DNA of 32,182 nt from Cyanobacteria bacterium UBA6984 (GCA_002450015.1 DJYG01000058.1:1-32182); one strand, 5' to 3'; positions 15,979 through 24,598 are shown, counted from the stretch's first letter. Translations and numbers: made by a program. The notes: generated by a model from the letters alone, not told the origin.

Positions 15979-16854
15979 ATGAAGAAATTCGGACTATTAA
16001 TATTATTTGTTTGTATGCTTATTTTTATACAGCCTGCTCAGGCAATAAAAATAGGCTTATTGACTAATGTCGAAACGGTTCGACTTGGCACTTCAACGTA
16101 CGCTCCAATTATTAATTCCAGAACGAATAAAACTATATATATGCTTGATCCAATGCGAAACTATGAGTTTAAAGCATATAATAACAACATATTAATAAAA
16201 ATTGGCGGAAAATATTATAGTTTAGATACAGATGAAATTGCCGTAAGACCTGATAATGACGGATTTGTAAGCGCAAAAAACAAATGGTATCGTGGAATTT
16301 TTATCGTTAAAAATATAAATGGTCTTTTAGTTTTAATAAATAAATTAGATATTGAATCTTATTTAAGAGGTGTTGTTCCTGCGGAAATGCCATCAAGTTG
16401 GGAATATGAGGCCCATAAAGCACAAGCAATAGCAGCAAGAAGCTATGCCCTTGCAAATTTAGGAAAACGTGCAAAATATGGATATGACCTTAAAGATACT
16501 CCTGAAGACCAAGCATATAACGGAGCTTCTGCTGAAACAAAAGCCACAAATCAAGCAGTTGCAGATTCTTATGGAATAGTATTAATTTATGATTTAAAAA
16601 TTATTCCGGCTTATTATTCTGCATCTGCCGGCGGACAAACACTTGAAGCAAGCAAAGTTTGGGAAAGAGATTTACCATACGTAAGGTCAGTTCCTTCTTT
16701 TGATGAAAACATTAAAAAGAACGGGCATGGCGTCGGAATGTCGCAACATGGGGCTAATAACCTTGCAAAACAAGGTTACAATGCCTATCAAATCCTGCAT
16801 TATTTCTTTCAAAATGTGCGTTTTGCAAAAATAAATCAGGATTATTATAAATAA
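15979..16854 (+). CDS. SpoIID/LytB-domain secreted protein
   Basis: 291 residues with a signal peptide (MKKFGLLILFVCMLIFIQ, cleavage probably after AQA, residue 22). The SpoIID core is clear: LVLINKLDIESYLRGVVPAEMP (about 115-137), KAQAIAARSYALANLGK with the conserved alanine-arginine-serine run, YYSASAGGQT, and a C-terminal GHGVGMSQHGANNLAKQGYN. SpoIID proteins cut glycan strands from which stem peptides have been removed (lytic transglycosylase). In non-sporulating bacteria related proteins act in cell-wall remodelling. The organism is not evidently a spore former, so an envelope role is inferred. It is followed by its own palindromic terminator-like structure. Confidence 0.9.
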   Translation: MKKFGLLILFVCMLIFIQPAQAIKIGLLTNVETVRLGTSTYAPIINSRTNKTIYMLDPMRNYEFKAYNNNILIKIGGKYYSLDTDEIAVRPDNDGFVSAKNKWYRGIFIVKNINGLLVLINKLDIESYLRGVVPAEMPSSWEYEAHKAQAIAARSYALANLGKRAKYGYDLKDTPEDQAYNGASAETKATNQAVADSYGIVLIYDLKIIPAYYSASAGGQTLEASKVWERDLPYVRSVPSFDENIKKNGHGVGMSQHGANNLAKQGYNAYQILHYFFQNVRFAKINQDYYK

Positions 16855-16879
16855 ATTTCCTGAAAACTCCTATAATTGT

Positions 16880-16905
16880 AAAGATTTTTAATATTAAAAA
16901 TCTTT
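16880..16905. terminator. Palindromic terminator-like structure after the SpoIID gene
   Basis: AAAGATTTTT-AATATT-AAAAATCTTT is a complete 26-nt palindrome located 26 nt past the stop. It lacks a separate T-tract but can form a long stem. Confidence 0.45.
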
Positions 16906-16911
16906 AAATGC

Positions 16912-16939
16912 TTGTAAATATAACTTTTTTATGTATAAT
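16912..16939 (+). promoter_or_regulatory. Promoter for the HU gene
   Basis: TTGTAA (16912-16917), a 16-nt spacer and TATAAT (16934-16939), about 110 nt before the HU ATG. The leader between them is long and ends with AAAGGAAAGGGG as ribosome binding site. Confidence 0.5.
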
Positions 16940-17050
16940 GATATTCGTATGAGGCATTTTATGGCGAATGCAGGCATGCTTTAAAGTCAAAAAGCTTAGT
17001 ATAAGTGATAAAATGTCTATAAGTTCATAGTCAAAGGAAAGGGGTTTAAA

Positions 17051-17323
17051 ATGAACAAAGAAGAATTAGTAAAAGAAGTTTCAAAAAAAGCAAAAGTTTC
17101 TCAAAAAGCAGCATCAGATATTATTTCTGCTATTGTTGAAACAGTAGAAAAAACAGTTGCTAAAGGCAAAAAAGTTACATTAGTTGGTTTCGGTACTTTC
17201 GAACCTCGCAAACGTGCAGCAAGAACAGGTAGAAACCCTCAAACAGGTAAAGAAATTAAAATTGCTGCAAAAACAGTTCCTGCATTCTCAGCAGGTAAAA
17301 AATTCAAAGAATTAGTAAAATAG
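17051..17323 (+). CDS. hup: HU-family nucleoid DNA-binding protein
   Basis: 90 residues, the standard HU length. It has the helical dimerisation domain (MNKEELVKEVSKKAKVSQKA), the VTLVGFGTFEPRKRAARTGRNP saddle leading into the DNA-binding arm, and the closing helix PAFSAGKKFKELV. It bends and compacts DNA as a dimer. There are two purine-rich blocks (GGAAAGGGG) before the ATG, fitting high expression. The gene is monocistronic, with its own promoter and a very strong terminator. Confidence 0.95.
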   Translation: MNKEELVKEVSKKAKVSQKAASDIISAIVETVEKTVAKGKKVTLVGFGTFEPRKRAARTGRNPQTGKEIKIAAKTVPAFSAGKKFKELVK

Positions 17324-17336
17324 TTTTTGAATAATT

Positions 17337-17369
17337 AAAAGCGGCACAGGCAAAGCCTGTGCCGCTTTT
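17337..17369 (+). terminator. Strong terminator after HU
   Basis: AAAAGCGGCACAGGC, a 3-nt loop AAA, and GCCTGTGCCGCTTTT give a perfect 15-bp stem with a T-rich end (TTTTGTTTTG). Confidence 0.92.
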
Positions 17370-17386
17370 GTTTTGTAAAAATTAAA

Positions 17387-17406
17387 AGGCGGTTTAAAAA
17401 CCGCCT
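17387..17406 (-). terminator. Terminator of the 17438-17887 gene
   Basis: AGGCGGTTT (17387-17395) and AAACCGCCT (17398-17406). On the minus strand GGCGG..CCGCC runs into TTTTAATTTTT. It is back to back with the HU terminator between convergent genes. Confidence 0.8.
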
Positions 17407-17437
17407 GTAAATGTTGTCTGTTAATTCCTATCCCTAT

Positions 17438-17887
17438 TTATTCTTCCTCATCTTCGGATGCTGTTTTTTGAACAGGATCCGCAACCTGTATTCCCATAGC
17501 TCTTAATGCTGTTCTGGCTTTTGGAGCAAGAGCTGTGTCTGCAAAATTTTCTAATATAGTTTGGTAACAATCAATTGCTTCTTGTTTCATTTCTCTTTTT
17601 TTATACAAATCACCTGCTTTGTAGTAAAGAGGTGCTAATGTTGTATCAGGAGCAATAAGCATTTGATTATCCAATTTTATTTTCACTTCAATAAGATTTT
17701 GATTATCTTCAGGAGAAAGAAGCGCATGCCCGTAAACTTTCTTTGTAAGTGTGTCAATTGTTGTAGTCATAGCTTCGACATCTTCTGCACTTATTTTCTT
17801 AGATGATTTTTTAGCGGCAGAAGCATCCATTGTAAATGCAACGATTACAAATATAGCTGATAAAGTTAATATCAATAATTTTTTCAT
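17438..17887 (-). CDS. Small secreted TPR-like protein
   Basis: 149 residues from the ATG at 17887, which has GGGGA 8 nt upstream and begins a good signal peptide (MKKLLILTLSAIFVIVAF, ASA cleavage). An upstream in-frame extension to 17929 adds 14 residues without a ribosome site and would bury the signal. The mature part has a TPR-like pair of helices: LYYKAGDLYKKREMKQEAID and CYQTILENFADTALAPKAR, reminiscent of YbgF/BamD-type repeats that bind envelope partners. The tail is acidic (SEDEEE). It is divergent from nagZ, with a short shared promoter region. The precise function is unknown; it is probably periplasmic. Confidence 0.75.
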   Translation of the reverse strand: MKKLLILTLSAIFVIVAFTMDASAAKKSSKKISAEDVEAMTTTIDTLTKKVYGHALLSPEDNQNLIEVKIKLDNQMLIAPDTTLAPLYYKAGDLYKKREMKQEAIDCYQTILENFADTALAPKARTALRAMGIQVADPVQKTASEDEEE

Positions 17888-17960
17888 TACCCGTCCCCTT
17901 GTGTTTATATAATACAAAAAAACTTGCATTTTGACCTCAATTAAATGTATGATTATTTAT

Positions 17961-18923
17961 ATGGAAATCATACAAAAGTTGTATCAAATGTTTGTTCTCG
18001 GATGTAAGGGTGAAAACCTTAAAACTGCCTTAGACAAAGGACTTGGCGGTATTATATTCTTTAAAGATGATATACAATCAAAAGATGATTTTAAAAATTT
18101 GATAAAAAAATTGGCATGCCATGCTCAAATTACACCTTTTTTTTCAATAGATCAAGAAGGCGGAAGAGTTGAGCGAACTGAAAACATTTGGGGTAAAAAA
18201 CGATATTTAAGCGCAAAATATGCTTATGAAAAAGGTTTAAAATTTTTAGAAAATCAAACTCAGCAAATTGCAGATGAATTGAAAGATTATGGTATAAATT
18301 TAAATTATGCACCTTGTTGTGATGTAAATACAAATCCTAATAATCCAATCATTGGTGAAAGAGCTTTTTCTAATAACCCTGATGATGTTATAAAAGGCGC
18401 AAAAACAGTAATAAAAATTTATAGAAAAAATAGAATTATTTCATGCATAAAACATTATCCCGGACACGGAGATGCAAGTTGCGACAGCCATTTAACATTA
18501 CCAACAATTAATATATCAAAAGAAGAAATGGAAAAAATACATATTAAACCGTTTAAAGAATTAATTAAAGAAGATTTAGCAGATATAGTAATGATTGCTC
18601 ATTTACATTGCACATGCTTTGATAATGAAGTTATACCATCATCATTAAGCAAAAATGTTATAGATTATTTAAGGCAAGATTACAATGGAGTAATATGCTC
18701 AGATGATATGGTAATGAAAGCTCTTGATAATTATGAAAATGCTTGCGAAACAGCAATAAAAGCAGGTGTAAACATGTTTTTATATCGTTATTGTGACGAT
18801 AAAACTATACAAACAATTGAAAAAATTGCTAAAAAAGCATTGAAAGATAAGACGCTTCAATTATGCATTGAAACGTCTTATGAAAAAATTATAAAATTAA
18901 AAAAAACATACCAATTATGTTAA
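17961..18923 (+). CDS. nagZ: Beta-N-acetylhexosaminidase, glycoside hydrolase family 3
   Basis: Removes N-acetylglucosamine from peptidoglycan fragments in the cytoplasm during wall recycling. Signatures are GLGGIIFFKDDI, SIDQEGGRVER, the GH3 His/Asp dyad loop KHYPGHGDASCDSH (about residues 164-177 from this start), and the nucleophile region VICSDDMVM (about 245-253). No signal peptide is present, as expected for NagZ. About 320 residues is normal. The start is uncertain: the frame extends to a TTG at 17931 and an ATG at 17949, and none has a clear Shine-Dalgarno site. The ATG at 17961 matches the family's usual beginning. Its last 9 nt overlap the convergent gene 18915-20114. Confidence 0.9.
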   Translation: MEIIQKLYQMFVLGCKGENLKTALDKGLGGIIFFKDDIQSKDDFKNLIKKLACHAQITPFFSIDQEGGRVERTENIWGKKRYLSAKYAYEKGLKFLENQTQQIADELKDYGINLNYAPCCDVNTNPNNPIIGERAFSNNPDDVIKGAKTVIKIYRKNRIISCIKHYPGHGDASCDSHLTLPTINISKEEMEKIHIKPFKELIKEDLADIVMIAHLHCTCFDNEVIPSSLSKNVIDYLRQDYNGVICSDDMVMKALDNYENACETAIKAGVNMFLYRYCDDKTIQTIEKIAKKALKDKTLQLCIETSYEKIIKLKKTYQLC

Positions 18924-20114
18924 ATGACTCATATAAGTATAAATTATTTTTGAAGCTTGTTGAATAAATAACTTACCTTGAGGTGAATTATAAGGTCTAT
19001 TTGCCATAATTACCACAATATATTTTCTTCCATCAGGCATAAAAACAATACCTGCATCACCAAGCATAGTACCAATATCACCTGTTTTATGCAGGAATGT
19101 AGCACCCGCACCAAGTCCTTGCGGAATTAATCTGTCATTTTTTACATGACTCATATAATCTACAATATATTCTCTTGAATTAATACTTAAAAAGCTTGGA
19201 TTATCAAGGTTAAACAACATTGTAGCCATATCGTCTGTCGTTGTGTAATTTGTTCCTTTTAAATCAGGAAGCCAAGTTTTAACATGAGTGTTTTTAATTC
19301 CCCATTGTCTTATATCAGAATTCACTGCAGTCATTGAACCTAATTTTGACATAAGCATATTTGTAGCAGAATTATCAGAATCCTGAATCATAACTTTTGC
19401 AAGCTGGTCAATAGTAAGTCTTTTACCGGTTTCATTGTATTGTAAATTACCGGAACCTGAAGCTTTATAATAGTTTGTAAGCATCATTTCATCATATATT
19501 GATAATCTGTTAGCCTCAATAGATTTAAATAAACTAATTAAAACCGGAACTTTAATTATACTTGCAGCAGAAAATATTTCTGAGCCGTTAATATCAGCAT
19601 ATTTTCCGGTATTAAAATCCCATACTGTAATTGCAGGATGAATTGATGGATATTTTTTCATTAAATCCTGCAAACTTCCTTCAAGTGCTGTCAATTTATC
19701 AGTTTTGTACAATGGAGTCATCATTGGTTTTTTTATTTGAACCGGCGCCATAGCACGTCTGTTATTAAATGTTGTGTTAGACATGTAATTTGTAGTCGGA
19801 AATAACATATTATAATAATCAGCTTTTACGTGTGAATAATTTTGTTTACCTGTTAAAAGAGGTAACGTAATATCGTGAAAAGCAGTCGGTAATATAAAAT
19901 ATCCTATACAAGCCAATAAGGACAAAGAAATCAACTGAGATAAAGGATTAATCTTTCTTTTTTTAAGTTTCTTTTGAGATGTTAGCGCATCTTCAATTTT
20001 CTTTTTTGGATGTTTTACAGGCAAAACTCGCATTGGCACATCAGTATATGAGTATGCTTGCGGATAACCATAATTTCTAGCGTAAGATTTTTGTTTTCTT
20101 GCCATTTGAGGCAT
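18915..20114 (-). CDS. Membrane-anchored class A beta-lactamase-fold serine hydrolase
   Basis: 399 residues: a basic cytoplasmic N-terminus (1-57), one membrane helix (about 58-76), a Met/Asn/Thr-rich linker, and a catalytic domain from about 140. It holds the three penicillin-interacting motifs: SIIK (Ser185, Lys188), SDN (246-248) and KTG (343-345). The omega-loop position normally carrying the deacylating Glu166 reads WLPDLKGTNYTTTDD with no evident Glu. It may therefore be a wall-modifying DD-peptidase-like or inactive-turnover protein rather than a resistance enzyme. GGGGGA lies 8 nt before the ATG. It is adjacent to, and convergent with, nagZ, fitting a peptidoglycan role. Confidence 0.85.
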   Translation of the reverse strand: MPQMARKQKSYARNYGYPQAYSYTDVPMRVLPVKHPKKKIEDALTSQKKLKKRKINPLSQLISLSLLACIGYFILPTAFHDITLPLLTGKQNYSHVKADYYNMLFPTTNYMSNTTFNNRRAMAPVQIKKPMMTPLYKTDKLTALEGSLQDLMKKYPSIHPAITVWDFNTGKYADINGSEIFSAASIIKVPVLISLFKSIEANRLSIYDEMMLTNYYKASGSGNLQYNETGKRLTIDQLAKVMIQDSDNSATNMLMSKLGSMTAVNSDIRQWGIKNTHVKTWLPDLKGTNYTTTDDMATMLFNLDNPSFLSINSREYIVDYMSHVKNDRLIPQGLGAGATFLHKTGDIGTMLGDAGIVFMPDGRKYIVVIMANRPYNSPQGKLFIQQASKIIYTYMSHLT

Positions 20115-20178
20115 GCTTCATATCCCCCCTATTTATAATATATAACAATATTACTATTTTAAATAAAATTTGAAAATC

Positions 20179-20193
20179 ATACATTTAATGTAT
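20179..20193. promoter_or_regulatory. 15-bp palindrome ATACATTTAATGTAT
   Basis: Perfect 7-bp arms about a central T, between the divergent genes at 20114 and 20323. Possible operator; it resembles the site at 8053-8065. Confidence 0.25.
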
Positions 20194-20200
20194 TTTTTAC

Positions 20201-20228
20201 TTGCATTTAAAATTTTTCGTGCAATAAT
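20201..20228 (+). promoter_or_regulatory. Possible promoter for the SNF2 gene
   Basis: TTGCAT (20201-20206), a 16-nt spacer and AATAAT (20223-20228). About 95 nt of leader precede the ATG. Confidence 0.35.
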
Positions 20229-20322
20229 TTAATTACGGTAATCTTAAGAGTAATAGTATTTATATACTTAAACCGTTGTTACACCCTTAAGTAGAAAAAG
20301 AAAGTGAAGCCTATATTAGAAG

Positions 20323-23300
20323 ATGGGTGCTCCTGAATTTAATTTTAAATATTTGAAAGAAAATGCAACAGCAGGTAGCTGGCGCAGAGGATACGAGTAT
20401 TACACAAAAGACATGATACTTGAATCTTTTCCTGAAAAAAATTTTTATAAGGGAAAAGTAAAAGGAAGTTTTCAGGAATCATATAATACAGATTTAATTT
20501 TTAAAAAGAATAAAGTTGAAGCAAGATGCAATTGTCCGTTAAAAGAGGAATGGTGTAAACATGCTGTTGCTGTTGCCATTAAAGCAATAGATGAACACGC
20601 ATACGAAGATTGGCTGGAAACAAAATATGGTATAGAAGCAGATTATAGTGACGAAAACACCACTATGGAAGAAGCTCCGAAAGGTAATTATATTTTTCAC
20701 TTTAATCCAAAACGAAAACCAAATTTCTTTTCAATTCTTGTAATGTCAAGAGCCACCGGCAAAGTTGTAAGAGCAATAGAACCTATTTTGTTAGGGCTAA
20801 TTGAAGCTCAAAAAAATGACTCAACATTTATTTTAAACAATTCTCAAAAAGTTGAAGTAGCAATTTTTCAACAAATTTTAAAAACAGCACGCCAAGACAA
20901 AAAAGCAGGCTGGTATGATATTCCTATTCCGAAATTTGCACCAATGTTTCCTCTATTAGCTAGTGCAGATGAAGTTTTAGACGAAAAAACAAAAAATAGA
21001 ATAAAATTTACAAATCAAGAATGGAAACTTGTTTTATCAGTAAATAGTTCTCAAAATGGCAACATTATGTTGGAATTATATTGGAAACGTCCGGACAAAG
21101 ATGACATCATACCATTTGAAGAAGTAAGGTATTTTTCAAGACAGATAAAATGGGGAAGATATAAAAATTTAATATTCCCAACAAATGTATCTATGAATAT
21201 TTTACCGCAAAACCTTATTAAATCAACATTTACAGATTTGAAAGACGCCGAAGGCGGAAAATTTATATATGAAGAATTACCAAAATTACAAGAAGTAATA
21301 GACGTTGAAGTATCTGAAACAATAAGTAAATTATTTCTTGAACAACGCCCTCCAAAGAAAATTGTAACTCTTGGTATTGATTATGACCAATCTTTAAAAG
21401 CATCTTTAGAATTTGAATATGATGGTGTTAGAGTTCCATTTTCAAAAACAGCAGACAAAACTCCTTATGTTACGGTAAAAAGTAAAGAAGAAGATATGAT
21501 TTACTGGGTAAAACGTAACATAAAACACGAAATAGAAGCTTATCAAATGCTGCTTGCATGCAGATTTGTTCCTATGCAAACCAATAACCTTGCAATGGAT
21601 AAAGAAAATGCAATAGATTTTTATAACTATTATATGAACAAAGCTGGAGAAGGCTGGGTATTTGAAGAAAAAGATGATGTGAGTTTCTTTAAATTGGTTG
21701 AAGAACCGTTTAAAATGTGTGCAAAAATTGATTTTTCAGAAGATTCAAAAGACAGTTTTGAAATTCAATTGTACGGTCAAGTAGGTGAAGATACAATTAA
21801 TTTTGACGAAATTTACGAAACAATTCAAAATAATGAAAAATATAGCCGTGTAAGAAGTTTGGGATTTGTTGAATATCCTGCCGAAGATATATACGCAATG
21901 ATGAAATCGTTTAATTCATTTGACGCATATAGAAATGATGAAAATAAATTTTTAGTAAAAACATATCGTGCGGGTTTAGTTCAAGAACTTCAAAGCCGTG
22001 GATTTGAATTAGTTTTAAGCGAAGAATTCCAAAAATTCTGGTCGCAAATATCATCATTCTCAACAGAAGAAGATTTGCAAATGCCAAAAGGCTTAAATGC
22101 TGAACTTCGTGAATACCAAATAAAAGGTTTCAGTTGGCTATGGTTTATGTATAAATACGGATTAAATGGTATTTTGGCAGATGATATGGGGCTTGGTAAA
22201 ACACTGCAAGCACTTAGTTTAATTCAAAAAGCTAAAGAAGAAGATGGCAATATGCCTGTTCTTGTTATTTGTCCGACATCTGTTGTTTTCAATTGGGAAT
22301 CTGAAATTCAAAAATTTACACCTAATTTAACTTGCCTGAAATTAGCAGGTGTTGACAGAAAAAATATGTTCTCTGAAATTCCGAATTATGATGTTGTAAT
22401 TACAAGTTATGCTTTAATAAGACGTGATATAGAAGAATTGAAAGAAATTAAATTCAGATATGTAATTCTTGATGAATCTCAAAATATCAAAAATGCAATG
22501 AGCCAAACAGCACAATCTGTAAAACAATTAAATGCTGAACATAAATTAGCTCTATCTGGTACACCGATTGAAAACAGACTTGAAGAATTGTGGTCTGTAT
22601 TTGATTTCTTAATGCCGGGATTTTTATTTAACGTTGCAGAATTTAATTTCAGATATGTTAACCCTATTATGGAACGTGGTGACAAAACAGTTGAAAAACG
22701 TTTAAAAATGCAAATTTATCCGTTTATTTTACGCCGTATGAAACGAGATGTAGCAAAAGACTTGCCGGATAAAGTTGAAAACATTGCATACTGTGAAATG
22801 ACACCTGACCAAAAAGACTTCTATCTTGACGTTCTTGACAGTACAAAAGAAGAATTATTCAAATCAATTGAACAAAATGGACTTGAAAAAAGCAGAATGT
22901 CCATATTCTCAGCATTACTACGTTTACGTCAAATTTGTTGCCACCCTCGTTTATATGATAAAGAAATGGTTAAAGGTGATATTCAATCAGGTAAGTTTGA
23001 ACACTTAAAAGGAATGTTGGAACAAATAATATCAGAAGGTCACAGAGTATTATTATTCAGCCAATTTGTAGATATGCTTGATATAATAAAAGGTTGGTTA
23101 GAACGTACAGGCATACCTTATGAATATTTAACAGGTAAGACAAAAGACCGTCAGGGTGCAGTTGAAAGATTTAATTCATCAACAAGTATTCCTATTTTCT
23201 TAATTAGTTTAAAAGCCGGCGGTACAGGTTTGAACTTAACAGGAGCTGATTATGTAATTCATTACGACCCTTGGTGGAATCCTGCGGTTGAAGATCAAGC

Positions 23301-23499
23301 AACTGACCGTGCGTATCGTATCGGACAAACAAAGAAAGTATTTGTTTATAGAATTATTACAAAAAATACTGTTGAAGAAAAAATTCAAAAGCTTAAATCA
23401 ATCAAGCGTAACCTTGTTGACAGCGTAATTTCAGTTGATAGAAATATTACAAAATCACTTACAATAGATGATATTAAAGAAATCTTCTCTGTTGATTAG
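20323..23499 (+). CDS. SWIM zinc-finger SNF2-family helicase/ATPase
   Basis: 1058 residues. A SWIM zinc finger (Cys69-x-Cys71 .. Cys78-x-His80) begins the protein. A long central region of about 500 residues follows, lacking recognisable motifs except beta-rich segments typical of bacterial SNF2 accessory domains. The SNF2 motor follows: motif I DDMGLGKT (620-627), VICPTSVVFNWESE, the DESQ box (717-720), LSGTPIENR, RQICCHP, LLFSQFVDML, and motifs V/VI AGGTGLNLTGADYVIH and DQATDRAYRIGQ. Bacterial SNF2 enzymes of the HepA/RapA type recycle RNA polymerase. SWIM-SNF2 proteins are a distinct, poorly studied group thought to act on DNA-protein complexes. The gene is monocistronic and divergent from 18915-20114. 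The ATG has no strong Shine-Dalgarno site; only GAAG is near. Confidence 0.92.
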   Translation: MGAPEFNFKYLKENATAGSWRRGYEYYTKDMILESFPEKNFYKGKVKGSFQESYNTDLIFKKNKVEARCNCPLKEEWCKHAVAVAIKAIDEHAYEDWLETKYGIEADYSDENTTMEEAPKGNYIFHFNPKRKPNFFSILVMSRATGKVVRAIEPILLGLIEAQKNDSTFILNNSQKVEVAIFQQILKTARQDKKAGWYDIPIPKFAPMFPLLASADEVLDEKTKNRIKFTNQEWKLVLSVNSSQNGNIMLELYWKRPDKDDIIPFEEVRYFSRQIKWGRYKNLIFPTNVSMNILPQNLIKSTFTDLKDAEGGKFIYEELPKLQEVIDVEVSETISKLFLEQRPPKKIVTLGIDYDQSLKASLEFEYDGVRVPFSKTADKTPYVTVKSKEEDMIYWVKRNIKHEIEAYQMLLACRFVPMQTNNLAMDKENAIDFYNYYMNKAGEGWVFEEKDDVSFFKLVEEPFKMCAKIDFSEDSKDSFEIQLYGQVGEDTINFDEIYETIQNNEKYSRVRSLGFVEYPAEDIYAMMKSFNSFDAYRNDENKFLVKTYRAGLVQELQSRGFELVLSEEFQKFWSQISSFSTEEDLQMPKGLNAELREYQIKGFSWLWFMYKYGLNGILADDMGLGKTLQALSLIQKAKEEDGNMPVLVICPTSVVFNWESEIQKFTPNLTCLKLAGVDRKNMFSEIPNYDVVITSYALIRRDIEELKEIKFRYVILDESQNIKNAMSQTAQSVKQLNAEHKLALSGTPIENRLEELWSVFDFLMPGFLFNVAEFNFRYVNPIMERGDKTVEKRLKMQIYPFILRRMKRDVAKDLPDKVENIAYCEMTPDQKDFYLDVLDSTKEELFKSIEQNGLEKSRMSIFSALLRLRQICCHPRLYDKEMVKGDIQSGKFEHLKGMLEQIISEGHRVLLFSQFVDMLDIIKGWLERTGIPYEYLTGKTKDRQGAVERFNSSTSIPIFLISLKAGGTGLNLTGADYVIHYDPWWNPAVEDQATDRAYRIGQTKKVFVYRIITKNTVEEKIQKLKSIKRNLVDSVISVDRNITKSLTIDDIKEIFSVD

Positions 23500-23549
23500 A
23501 AATATTACTATGATACGCCTAATATTGTATTTTTCTATTAGAGAGTTTG

Positions 23550-23571
23550 GTCTTATCTCTCTTTATAAGAC
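23550..23571. terminator. Hairpin after the SNF2 gene
   Basis: GTCTTAT (23550-23556) and ATAAGAC (23565-23571) form a 7-bp stem. It could end transcription from either side. No long T-run follows, so it is weak. Confidence 0.35.
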
Positions 23572-23575
23572 TAAA

Positions 23576-23596
23576 TGGTGGAAACGGCGGGAGTCG
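23576..23596 (-). repeat. Displaced copy of the ssrA 3' end (att-like direct repeat)
   Basis: Twenty-one bases beginning TGGTGGAAACGG are identical to 23760-23780, the last 21 bases of ssrA including the encoded CCA. The copy holds half of the T-arm plus the acceptor strand, the usual core for tyrosine-recombinase integration into tmRNA genes. The 163 bp between copies contains no integrase. It includes the ssrA terminator and two hairpins (GAGTTTTGC..GCAAAAACTC near 23629-23667, and ACGCAA..TTGCGT near 23685-23705). Confidence 0.75.
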
Positions 23597-23726
23597 GTCT
23601 TGTTCGTTCGCTTTTAACGGCATTTCCGAGTTTTGCTTCTGTGAATTTCTCACATCGCAAAAACTCTCCAGCCTCAGCTCACTCACGCAACCCGCTTTTT
23701 GCGTGTCTTGTCCTTACCATTTAACC

Positions 23727-23760
23727 AAAAAAGAATTCACAAAAATGTGAACTCTTTTTT
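23727..23760 (-). terminator. ssrA terminator
   Basis: A 15-bp stem (23727-23741 with 23746-23760, one G-U pair in the minus-strand RNA) and an AAAA/TTTT loop, ending in six T. It starts at the encoded CCA of the tmRNA. Confidence 0.8.
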
Positions 23761-24159
23761 GGTGGAAACGGCGGGAGTCGAACCCGCGTCCAAAACGGAT
23801 ACAAATAAATCTCTACGAGTGTATTCATTATTTTCTCGAATAAATCAGGAAACGACAAACCTTTTAATTTATTCAAAGTCTTTTTTAGTGATACGCACTT
23901 TGAAGGTTAACTTGATACGGCTACCTTCTTCACCGTACTGCGTCTTGCATGGTGGCTCCATATTAATCGGCAAGCTGGACTAATAAGAAGGCTGAACTGC
24001 GGAACTTAATCTACGCAGCTAGAGCTCTTGCTCTAGAGAAATCAGCTACTACAACATTGTTGTTAGCACTTAATTTATTTGCTCGTTGATAACCGAGAAC
24101 AGCGCTCGGACTCGCAACCTATTCCCATCAAGCGTCCTGTCAAAATCCGGTACGTCCCC
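23760..24159 (-). ncRNA. ssrA: Transfer-messenger RNA, one-piece
   Basis: Rescues stalled ribosomes together with SmpB by acting first as alanyl-tRNA, then as message. The 5' end GGGGACG (24159-24153) pairs, with G-U pairs, to CGTTTCC before the encoded ACCA at 23760. The T-arm GCGGG-TTCGACT-CCCGC is intact. Near the 5' end GGATTTTGACAGGACG is typical. The total of about 400 nt is normal for a one-piece tmRNA and shows none of the circular permutation known in some cyanobacteria. The resume codon GCT opens a tag frame at 24067. The 3' end is duplicated at 23576-23596. Exact ends before RNase P and other trimming are inferred. Confidence 0.96.
24011..24067 (-). other. tmRNA tag reading frame
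   Basis: From the GCT resume codon the frame reads ANNNVVVADFSRARALAA and then TAG. The ANN start is usual for the cyanobacterial side of the tree, and the ALAA end is the degron read by ClpXP-type proteases. Confidence 0.9.
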
Positions 24160-24181
24160 ATGAAAATACAATTGTATTAAC

Positions 24182-24209
24182 ATTATAACATTTTTTTTAA
24201 CCTTTTCAA
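24182..24209 (-). promoter_or_regulatory. ssrA promoter
   Basis: On the minus strand TTGAAA (24209-24204), a 16-nt spacer and TATAAT (24187-24182), 22 nt before the mature 5' end. A short leader would be removed by RNase P. Confidence 0.7.
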
Positions 24210-24238
24210 GCTCTTATTATACTTTTGTGCAACTTTTT

Positions 24239-24268
24239 TTGACAAAGATTATCTTTTCAGAGAATTAT
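24239..24268 (+). promoter_or_regulatory. Possible promoter for the DUF378 gene
   Basis: TTGACA (24239-24244) with AATTAT (24263-24268) 18 nt downstream. The -35 is a perfect consensus, the -10 poor. Confidence 0.4.
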
Positions 24269-24324
24269 TTCTTTCTTTCAAAAAGCAATAATGTATTTGT
24301 AATATCACTTAGAAAGGTTTTGTT

Positions 24325-24531
24325 ATGATAAAATACATAAAATTAATCAGTTATCTTCTTGTAATTATTGGTGCTTTAAATTGGGGCTTTATTGGTATAT
24401 TTAATCTCGATTTAGTGGCTAAATTGTTTGGCGATATGACAATTTGGTCAAGAGCTATTTATACTCTGGTTGGTATATCAGCTCTGGTATCTTTAATGAC
24501 TATGGCAACAAGTGATGATACTTGTATTTAA
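24325..24531 (+). CDS. DUF378 small membrane protein
   Basis: 68 residues with two membrane helices (about 6-26 and 43-62). The motif IIGALNWGFIGIFNLDLV near the start identifies the DUF378/YuzA family of small bacterial membrane proteins, whose function is unknown. GAAAGG lies 8 nt before the ATG. It is a single gene between divergent ssrA and a terminator. Directly after its stop lies a full AAAGGAGG (24533-24540) with no proper start codon behind it. Confidence 0.88.
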   Translation: MIKYIKLISYLLVIIGALNWGFIGIFNLDLVAKLFGDMTIWSRAIYTLVGISALVSLMTMATSDDTCI

Positions 24532-24598
24532 GAAAGGAGGAAGATAACTTATAGGGGATAACCATAAATATAAGTGAAATTTGTGCTTATCCCAAACA

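Noticed and set aside
18915..20114. Antibiotic-resistance beta-lactamase
   Set aside because: Membrane anchor, long linker and no evident omega-loop Glu; resistance cannot be claimed from the fold.
23699..23983. Protein-coding frame of 94 codons on the plus strand
   Set aside because: It runs antisense through ssrA, a clear tmRNA, and has no ribosome site.
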